Shown in pieces: positions 1 through 6,000 of a DNA stretch of 8,499 bases. Origin of the DNA: Thermoplasmatales archaeon ex4484_36. GTDB taxonomy: Archaea; Thermoplasmatota; Penumbrarchaeia; Penumbrarchaeales; EX4484-36. Below the pieces are notes generated by a model that saw only the letters and a list, made by a program, of their open reading frames with translations, had not been told where the DNA came from and did no database searches. The translations under genes and the position numbers were made by a program. The stretch spans positions 1 to 8,499 of the forward strand of contig NJDV01000017.1 of assembly GCA_002254765.1 (NCBI GenBank), written 5' to 3'. How positions within the stretch are numbered: position 1 is the first letter of the stretch; each line of letters opens with the position of its first letter.

Positions 1-284
1 ACTGTGTATGCGGTGGAGTTTTCCTCCGGTGTTCCGCGAAATGTCACCCTGATCATCATGTTGTCCCCTTCTTTGGTACTGGTTATCCTTACGATGTCAA
101 AGGATGGCTTGCCATCTCTGTGATAGATGTAATCGCTGCCGGAGGTCTCCCACCAGATTTCGTCCTCCTCTGGATCAGTGTAATCCTTGTTCACATCACC
201 TTCCGTAAGGGAGTAGAGGGAGGGCTTCGGTGTCACGTTAATATAAACCCAATCCTTCGCTTCATATTCACCATCAAGGATTGC
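1..284 (-). CDS. C-terminal continuation of a frameshifted PKD/cadherin-like surface protein (partial, runs off left edge)
   Basis: This is the downstream part of the gene whose upstream part lies at 233-841. After the frameshift the frame reads AILDGEYEAKDWVYINVTP, which finishes the beta-sandwich begun by DPDGDELNFTW in the other frame. It then stays open to the window edge through acidic, Tyr/Trp-containing sequence (DYTDPEEDEIWWETSGSDY) and a further beta-rich stretch. The join is natural because Ig-like PKD domains usually run FTW-x-x-x-DGE-x-x-V-x-V-x-V. There is no start codon at the junction, so this is not an independent gene. Sequons (NVT, NST) fit an extracellular glycoprotein. The 3' end and any membrane anchor lie outside the window. 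The specific function is unknown. Confidence 0.7.
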
Positions 285-841
285 CAGGTGAAATTAAGCT
301 CATCCCCGTCGGGGTCCTCTCCGCTTCCCAGGAAGGCTACTGATGTTCCGGTTTCCACCTCCGTGGGCAGAAGGAGTTCATTTATGGAGGCTGTGGGGGG
401 GTCGTTTACAGGGGTCACTGTCAGGTTTATGTCCGCATCCACGTAGTACTCGCCGTCACTAGCCCTCACCGTGAAATTCAGAGTGCCGTAGGCGTTCTCT
501 CGCGGGGTTATTGTGAGATTTCTTCCCTCACCTGTGAGGGCCACATCTGCGATCTCCGTTCCGAAAGACTCCCCCTTCTCCTCTCCAGCGTAATAGAGCG
601 TATAGGAGAGTTCGTCCTCGTCGGGGTCATAGAACACCTCATCCAGTGCCATCTGATAGTCCCCTGAATCCTCCTGAAGGGTTATCTCGCCTGTGAATCC
701 TGCCGAGACCTCAGGTGGCCTGTTGTATTGAAGAACCGTCACTATGACCCATGCCGTGGCCTCCTCGCTCTCGTTGTCCCTCACAGTAACGGTTATGTTG
801 TACTCACAAAACCAAACATCGCGTAGTGTTTCCTCATTCAT
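233..841 (-). pseudogene. 5'-truncated, frameshifted PKD/cadherin-like surface protein (upstream part)
   Basis: This 202-residue reading frame begins inside a beta-sandwich domain. Residues 14-38 (NITVTVRDNESEEATAWVIV) look like the last strands of a PKD domain. Residues 41-146 form a cadherin-like (CADG-type) domain that starts RPPEV and contains YDPDEDELSY, ITPRENAYGTLNFTVRASDG and then VNDPP. Residues 147-186 start a PKD/Ig-like domain ending GEDPDGDELNFTW, after which the frame degenerates and stops. Family members are extracellular adhesion or stalk modules, often calcium-binding through Asp-rich loops. There is no signal peptide, and no upstream start exists before the in-frame stop at 905-907. 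GGAGGG lies just 5' of the ATG. I infer a gene that lost its 5' end and also carries a one-base deletion near 284. A short intact cytoplasmic protein is less likely. Confidence 0.65.
284..285 (-). other. Frameshift point: one base apparently missing
   Basis: On the minus strand the sequence reads TTCACCTGGCAATCC. Restoring one G (TGGG) gives FTW-AILDGEYEAKDWVYI and joins two open frames into one domain. The frame as it stands ends about 16 codons later in basic sequence unlike the domain. It is either a real deletion or an assembly error in a short G run. Confidence 0.7.
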
Positions 842-900
842 TTCCCTCCAGCAAACCCTCCAACAAAAGGAGCATTTTTCTTTAAGAAGATTTCTTTTCA

Positions 901-913
901 GTATTTATATGTT
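901..913 (-). promoter_or_regulatory. Possible TATA box upstream of the truncated PKD gene
   Basis: The minus strand reads AACATATAAATAC. A start of transcription about 26 bp downstream (near 880) would give a leader of about 39 nt before the ATG at 841, which is preceded by GGAGGG. The truncated gene could therefore still be expressed. This is a motif and spacing argument only. Confidence 0.3.
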
Positions 914-917
914 ACCC

Positions 918-947
918 CGGGGACCCCTTTGCTCAGAGGGGTTCCCG
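918..947 (+). repeat. Inverted repeat, 11-bp stem, 8-nt loop
   Basis: CGGGGACCCCT (918-928) pairs with AGGGGTTCCCG (937-947) over all 11 positions. One pair (922/943) is a G.U wobble in plus-strand RNA but an A.C mismatch in minus-strand RNA. The fold is therefore complete only in a plus-strand transcript. No T-run follows, so it does not look like a terminator. Confidence 0.55.
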
Positions 948-1012
948 CCGTTGTTCCGGGATGGAGAAGACGCTGAGCTCCCACACAAAGCATAAATAGT
1001 CGTTAGGATAAA

Positions 1013-1048
1013 CTTCACCTGCCCCCGCTTGCGAAGGGGGCGGTGAAG
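1013..1048. repeat. Long inverted repeat, 13-bp stem with one bulge
   Basis: CTTCACC (1013-1019) and GCCCCC (1021-1026) pair with GGGGGC (1036-1041) and GGTGAAG (1042-1048). Only T1020 is unpaired, and the loop is nine bases. The shape, a G/C-rich stem around a GCTTGCGAA loop, resembles the short palindromic repeats scattered between genes in many prokaryotes (REP-like). That likeness is from general knowledge; copies elsewhere in this genome cannot be checked here. Confidence 0.6.
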
Positions 1049-1054
1049 AGTGAG

Positions 1055-1071
1055 CCGCCCTGCAAGGGTGG
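1055..1071. repeat. Short inverted repeat next to the 1013-1048 hairpin
   Basis: CCGCCCT (1055-1061) pairs with AGGGTGG (1065-1071), seven positions with one G.T, around a GCA loop. It sits six bases after the larger hairpin, so the two form a doublet. Confidence 0.4.
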
Positions 1072-1121
1072 GGGTACAGGATGCCCCATGGGTTCCGGGG
1101 GGACCACCGATGTGTCATCAT

Positions 1122-1176
1122 GGAATGACCTTCCGGCCAACCCGGGCGTCCAACAAGCCCCCGGCCGGGTCATTCC
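1122..1176. repeat. Long inverted repeat bounded by GGAATGACC / GGTCATTCC
   Basis: The outer arms (1122-1130 and 1168-1176) are a perfect 9-bp match. After a 3-base bulge (TTC, 1131-1133) the pairing resumes with CGGCC (1134-1138) against GGCCG (1163-1167). GGGC (1144-1147) then pairs with GCCC (1157-1160) around a nine-base loop. The whole is an extended hairpin of about 55 nt. It may be an intergenic repeat or a structured RNA element. Confidence 0.55.
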
Positions 1177-1231
1177 CGCTGAAGTCGCCTCAAAGGCTTT
1201 TATGATGCGGGATGTTGACGTCGGGGGACAG

Positions 1232-1651
1232 CTACTCCCCAATAATTTTCACTATTATCTTTCTCTCCCTTGGCCTGGTGTCAAGTTCAACAAATACAAT
1301 CTGCTGCCAGGTCCCCAGAACGGGTCTTCCACCTGAAATGGGAAAGGAAAGGTCTGGTCCCAGGATCGATGCTCTCACGTGTGAGTGCCCATTATCGTCA
1401 TGCCATTTGAGGTGATGCTTATACTCTATCCCCCTCGGAACAAGTCTTTCAAGCGCCCGGGGAAAATCCTCCAACAGCCCCTCCTCATATTCAATGGCTA
1501 CTATAGCCCCCGTAGCCCCCGGAACGAATACTAGACCTATACCCTCTCGGACTCCCGACTCTTCCACTGAGGATGTTATTCTGCCTGTTAGGTCCACCAT
1601 CTCCACCTCACCGCCGGTTTTGAAGGTGATCTTCTTCTCATAAACGGTCAT
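1232..1651 (-). CDS. UPF0047 / YjbQ family protein (secondary thiamine-phosphate synthase-like)
   Basis: This 139-residue protein has the full length and layout of the UPF0047/YjbQ family. It begins with a strand-rich N-terminus and continues with the phosphate-binding-like segment LVFVPGATGAIVAIEYEEGL (40-59) and the helix DFPRALERLVP. The signature WHDDNGHSHVRASILGPDL (83-101) carries His84, Asn87, His89 and His91, and SGGRPVLGTWQQIVFVELD (106-124) follows. The His/Asn cluster is the putative metal or active site. Family members form cytosolic trimers, and some have weak thiamine-phosphate synthase activity, but the true role is uncertain. The NGHSHVRASLLGP variant is typical of archaeal members. 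The ATG at 1651 has an upstream AGGTGG and its own TATA box. No thiamine gene is adjacent, so context does not help. The family call is firm; the reaction is not. Confidence 0.93.
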   Translation of the reverse strand: MTVYEKKITFKTGGEVEMVDLTGRITSSVEESGVREGIGLVFVPGATGAIVAIEYEEGLLEDFPRALERLVPRGIEYKHHLKWHDDNGHSHVRASILGPDLSFPISGGRPVLGTWQQIVFVELDTRPRERKIIVKIIGE

Positions 1652-1680
1652 AGAACCACCTGCTTGAGAGAGATGACAGG

Positions 1681-1693
1681 CCCTTATATATCC
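1681..1693 (-). promoter_or_regulatory. TATA box for the YjbQ-family gene
   Basis: The minus strand reads GGATATATAAGGG in the 59-bp gap after the upstream regulator gene. Initiation about 26 bp downstream would fall near 1661, giving a leader of about 10 nt. The Shine-Dalgarno-like AGGTGG is four bases before the ATG, so it would lie at the extreme 5' end of that leader. Confidence 0.5.
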
Positions 1694-1710
1694 TTATCCC
1701 ACACGCCGGT

Positions 1711-2778
1711 CTACTTCTTGATGGTTCCTCTGTCGAGTATTTCAGCCGCCTTCTCGAAATTGAAGAAGGTGGGCTGGAGGGAATCAGGGAGAGAAATAAG
1801 GCTGTAGCTCGTCTCAAAAGGCACTATTCCCTGCTCCTGAAGCGCCCTCAGGAAGGTAGACTCATCCACCTCTAGAGTGGTGAGGTCGGGGTAGAGAGAT
1901 AAAGTGAATATCTCCTCCGGGCCCGCTGCCATAAAATACTGTGATGTCTTAAGACACACCTCCTCCAGCCGCTCCAGGTGGCTCCCACCCGATCTGTCAA
2001 TAAATCTTATCCACCTAGCTGACATTACCTCCATCCCCAACTTAAGAGGATTTGTGATGCCAACCGTATGTATAAACCCCCCATCTTCAAAGGTCTTCTT
2101 GTATTTGTTAACCACCTGTCTTGAGGTTTTCAAATGATCCGCTATCTTACTGTCACTTAAATCGGGAAAGGCAAGGAGGGCTCCGAATACCTTCCAGCTC
2201 ATACCGCCGATTTTCGGGAGGGAGCCACTCCCCTCCATTCCACAGACTGCACCCGGCCTTTTCTTATATTTTGTGAGCTCCCAGAGGTCCGCAAGTGACG
2301 GGCCGAGGTTGAAGAAGTTGAGTATCGCACTCTGCTCGCTGGGAAAGAGACTCAGACGGGTCTTCACCTCCTCTCTCCCGCTCTCCTCTCTCAAAAACTC
2401 TTTCAGCCGAATGTGCTCGCTCACGGCGGTGCTGTAATTCTGAACAAAGCCCATGGTGATGAGGTGCCTTCGGGAGAGGAAAGAGAAGGACCCCATCTGC
2501 ATCTCCTTTAGGAGACTCTCTGCTTTCTTTTCGTCAATCTCTGAGAGGGGAGAGATGTCCGCGTGGACAACGCCGAAGAGCTCAAATCCCATTTTGAAGA
2601 GGCATGGCACCCTTATCTTTTTGTAAAGGTCCCTCCTCTTCAGCCTTCTCTTTATCACATTATATGTAGATTGATTAAGGTTGAGCATCCTGGCTATGTC
2701 TTTTTCCTTCATGTACGGATAGCACAGAGAAGCGCAGAGCACCTTCTTCTCTCTTATCGATAGCGGTTTTTCAATCAT
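1711..2778 (-). CDS. Duplicated HTH-plus-sensor transcriptional regulator
   Basis: This 355-residue cytosolic protein consists of two similar halves. The first helix-turn-helix (about 6-54) contains LSIREKKVLCAS, KEKDIARMLNLNQSTYNVIK and RRLKRRDLYKK. It is followed by an alpha/beta domain (about 58-150) that opens LFKMGFELFGVVHADIS. The second HTH (about 193-238) contains MSWKVFGALLAFPDLSD, SKIADHLKTSRQVVNKYKK and a wing-like GGFIHTVG. It is followed by NPLKLGMEVMSARWIRF and a second sensor-like domain (about 242-332). HTH followed by 'NP-x-KLG-x-E-V' and a beta-alpha-beta fold recalls Lrp/AsnC proteins, but no ligand pocket can be identified. I prefer the start at 2778 to an in-frame ATG 33 bp upstream because TTTATA lies 26 bp before it, as expected for a leaderless mRNA. 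It is divergent from the large surface-protein gene. The target is unknown. Confidence 0.8.
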   Translation of the reverse strand: MIEKPLSIREKKVLCASLCYPYMKEKDIARMLNLNQSTYNVIKRRLKRRDLYKKIRVPCLFKMGFELFGVVHADISPLSEIDEKKAESLLKEMQMGSFSFLSRRHLITMGFVQNYSTAVSEHIRLKEFLREESGREEVKTRLSLFPSEQSAILNFFNLGPSLADLWELTKYKKRPGAVCGMEGSGSLPKIGGMSWKVFGALLAFPDLSDSKIADHLKTSRQVVNKYKKTFEDGGFIHTVGITNPLKLGMEVMSARWIRFIDRSGGSHLERLEEVCLKTSQYFMAAGPEEIFTLSLYPDLTTLEVDESTFLRALQEQGIVPFETSYSLISLPDSLQPTFFNFEKAAEILDRGTIKK

Positions 2779-2796
2779 AAGTAAGAAAAGAGTGAC

Positions 2797-2808
2797 TTTC
2801 CTATAAAT
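2797..2808 (-). promoter_or_regulatory. TATA box setting a leaderless start for the regulator gene
   Basis: The minus strand reads ATTTATAGGAAA, with TTTATA at 2807-2802, centred 26 bp before the ATG at 2778. The longer start at 2811 would overlap this box and has no Shine-Dalgarno motif. This supports initiation of transcription at or next to the 2778 ATG. Confidence 0.5.
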
Positions 2809-2866
2809 CATTTGCCCTTTTCTTGTCTTGAAGAGGGACTTGTCCCCCTCAATTGGTTTATCCGGA

Positions 2867-2878
2867 GCATTTAAATGC
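2867..2878. promoter_or_regulatory. Perfect 12-bp palindrome in the divergent intergenic region
   Basis: GCATTTAAATGC is a perfect dyad located 60-70 bp upstream of the TATA box of the surface-protein gene and about 60 bp upstream of the regulator's TATA box. A dimeric HTH protein, either the neighbouring regulator or the winged-helix module, could bind it. The core TTTAAA could instead act as a TATA element. Function is inferred from symmetry and position. Confidence 0.35.
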
Positions 2879-2935
2879 AGCCTCTGTTAAGAGATTCGGG
2901 GCTTTTAATTCCGTTAAAATAAGAAGGAGAAGGTT

Positions 2936-2950
2936 AAGTTTATATAATGA
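2936..2950 (+). promoter_or_regulatory. TATA box of the large surface-protein gene
   Basis: TTTATATAA (2939-2947) is preceded by the purine-rich AAGGAGAAGG, a plausible BRE. Initiation would fall near 2970, giving a leader of about 40 nt that carries the Shine-Dalgarno site. Confidence 0.55.
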
Positions 2951-2997
2951 TTAAAACTACTTCAGCAATCAAGTTAAATTAGGGGGCTTATTGCTCA

Positions 2998-3007
2998 AGA
3001 GGTGATC
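2998..3007 (+). promoter_or_regulatory. Strong ribosome binding site for the large surface-protein gene
   Basis: AGAGGTGATC matches the archaeal 16S 3' end (GAUCACCUC) over nine bases and ends two bases before the ATG at 3010. It fixes the start and suggests efficient translation. Confidence 0.65.
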
Positions 3008-3009
3008 GA

Positions 3010-6000
3010 ATGAAAGAATCAAGCAGTGGTTGGATAAGGTACGGGATGTACCTGTTTGTGAGCCTGTTTGTCGTGGGATTGCTGCTACCCGCCCTTTCCT
3101 CTGGCCAGGGGGCGGAAGGCACTGTTTATGTCCACGTCTTTGACGGCAAGAGTCGACAAGCAATTGTTGGCGCTGGTGTGATACTGGATCACACCCCAAA
3201 GGTATATTACACCGATGAGAAGGGCGTTGCAATAATAACGGGAGTGGTGGAGGGATTCCACACCATTACAGTGTTCAAAGATGGCTACGAGACTGTCTAC
3301 ACTAATTTCACCCTCAAGGAAAATGTCACCTATGTGAACATTCCCATGGATCCCGCAAGCCCGCCCTCCACCGGTGTCATAAAAGGTCAGGTCTTCCTTG
3401 AGAGCCTGGTAGGAGGGCACATCACCGCCGGCGATGCTATTATAGGTTTTGAATCCCCCAGTGTTGCCCCCACAGGGGAGATCATAGACGTGATGGATAC
3501 CTCTGACCCCTACACGGGTGAGTTTGTTGTGGAAGTCCCCGCTGGGACATACTATCTCTGGTGCTGGGCCTACTCACACCATGTTGAACACTCCGGTCCA
3601 ATCACCGTGACCGCGGGAAATGTAACCTACCACGATTTCTATCTTGAGTATGTGGACATGAGCAACTCCGGCCTCGCCGGCAATGTTACTAACGCGGACA
3701 CCGGGGCTCCAATCGCAGGGGCAACTGTTGTGGCTTACAACGAGGACACCGGTGATGTCCTCTATACAATCACTGACAGCGATGGCTTCTACTTTTTCAC
3801 TGGACCCTGGGCCGGTAACTACATCGTCGTCGCAATGGCACCTGGATACAATCCCGGCTCAGGCACGGGTGTTGTCTCGTGGGGTCATGTAACGTACGTG
3901 GACATCGTCCTGAAGCCTAACGGAACAGGCCAGGATATCTGCTCTGCCCTCTGGGGATTCGTATTCGGAGATGGGATTCCCTTGAACACCGCCCAGGTCT
4001 TCACAGACTTCGGTGTCGTAGTCTACACTGACCTCTTCGGCATTGACGGGCTCTACTACATCCCGTGCTTCCCCACAGATGGTTCTCACGTTGTGGGGGC
4101 ATGGGCGCCAGGATACTACCCCGCTTTCAGCGATATAACCGTGCCGCCTGCCACAATAATGAGACACGATTTCTACTTGCAGAGCGGTAACTACTCAGGA
4201 AAAGAGAGCCTGGTGGTCGGAGAGGTTCTCTACACCGGAACTACAAACCCTGTGAACGGTGCGAACATCTACTTCGCCAGTCCCACAACGGGATACGGCG
4301 GCGTCTTTTCCTGCCCATCTACCTCCAACCTCTTCTACTTCGCTGTTGTTACCCCGGGGCCCGACTACCTCATCACTCCCACAAAAAGCGGATACACCTA
4401 CACGGGCTTCACCATTGATGGGGGTCCTGTTAACTCTCCCGGGACCACCTTCACTGTTCCTTCCGCCTCCCTCGTAACCGTGGATCTTTACATGATGAGA
4501 GAGGGTGAAAACAAGACGTGCCTATGGGGCTATGTCTATTACCTGACCCTTGGCGGAACACCGGTGCCGGGGGTTCCGGTGAAGCTCCTTATGCCTCCAC
4601 TCGGTCCCATTGATATTACAAATACGGTGGGAATGTACTATTTCTCCGTGACTCCAGGCACCTATTCAGCAACGCCCCTCGTAGTCCTTCCCGGGGGCGT
4701 CATCAGCTATGACTACGCCACATCCTCTTACGGATCGTCGGTATGGAGCGGGACAATCTCCCCGGGGGAGTGCAGGCGCGTGGACTTTATACTCAGATAT
4801 CATGATGACCCGGACAAGAAATACGGAAGCATAGCAGGGCAGGTCATTGACCTCTCCACAGGAAACCCAGTGGATAACTTTGAGGTGAAAGTCCACACAT
4901 CATCCGCTGGACCTTATACAATGATGTCAGGTAGCATTGCGTCCGGAACAGGTTATTTCAGCTTTCCTGGACTCACACCCACCTCGGTCACTTGGACGGC
5001 AGATGGGGGAGCCACATCCTTCATCTACACGCTAGACCATGTTGAATACTTCACCATAACCCCATCTACTGTAGGGGCACCCACCACCTCCCCCACCCTG
5101 CCGATTACCTTCACGCTGAACGGAAACACTGTAGTCTGGATCAACATATATATAAACAAAACCGACCTCAACAAAAAGGCCATTATATGGGGCTACCTCT
5201 ACGACCCAGTACTCTATCCTATGACGGGAGAATACATCAAAATCATCAACCCTGCTGGCGGAGGAACTGATGTCACGGATTCCTCCGGGAAGTACTTATT
5301 CTACGTGACTCCGGGAGCGTACACTGTGACCCCGATCTTGATAGGCGGGGGTACAATAATCTACTATGACTTCAATACGGGATCTTCTGGCATGGCACCG
5401 TGGAGTGATACAGTCTCGGCAGGAGAGGTACGCCACGTGGATTTCTATCTGAGAGAGTACAAACCTCCTCAGAACTGCTCTGCTATAGCGGGGATGGCAT
5501 ACATCAATCCCTCCTATCCCCTCTCCGGTGTCTATGTAAAGGCCGACGTGCCCTCCGCACCCTCCTACGGCTTCTATGGATACACAGACGGCTACGGGCA
5601 CTTCGAGTTCCATCCGCTCTGCCACTACCTTGGAATGTCATGGGACTGGGTTTTCACCGCCGACATGCCAGGCCTCACTTTGGATAGAATAGAATACCAT
5701 ATACTGGGTTCCTCCGGTATCACCACCGTACACAGCCCCTCCTTCACCTTCAACCTCCCGCCCTCATCAATACTCTGGGTGGAGATATATTACAACAAAA
5801 CACAGCCCTGCAACGGAACGGTATTCGGGAGGATCTATACCCTCTACTCTTATTCCTTTGCTGATGGGGCAACGGTTAAAATCTATGACATCTCCGCCCC
5901 CACAACACCAGTGGGCAGTATGGTTACAGGAAGCGATGGCTTGTATACCTTCACGGTTCCAGCAGGCACTTATAAGATTGTGGTGACATTTCCGGGTTAT

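Larger units (their letters stand above)
842..1231. other. Gene-free region rich in hairpins
   Basis: I see no credible gene here. The short frames on both strands have biased composition and no domain pattern. The region holds at least five inverted repeats: 918-947, 1013-1048, 1055-1071, 1092-1106 and 1122-1176. Their density is much higher than in the other spacers of the window. It may be a cluster of intergenic palindromic repeats, a structured RNA, or the scar left where the PKD gene lost its 5' end. Confidence 0.6.

Noticed and set aside
1050..1110. Possible tRNA, prompted by GGTTCCGG and a nearby ACCA
   Set aside because: No acceptor stem, anticodon arm or seven-base T loop can be folded around it; the motif is part of a short hairpin.
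1015..1242. 75-codon minus-strand frame and overlapping plus-strand frame at 1043-1336
   Set aside because: Their composition follows the hairpins (Pro/Gly/Ser-rich), and the plus frame runs into the antisense of the YjbQ gene. Neither resembles a protein.
2776..2811. Upstream ATG at 2811 as the start of the regulator gene
   Set aside because: The TATA box would lie within the coding sequence, there is no Shine-Dalgarno motif, and the 11 extra residues add nothing to the HTH domain.
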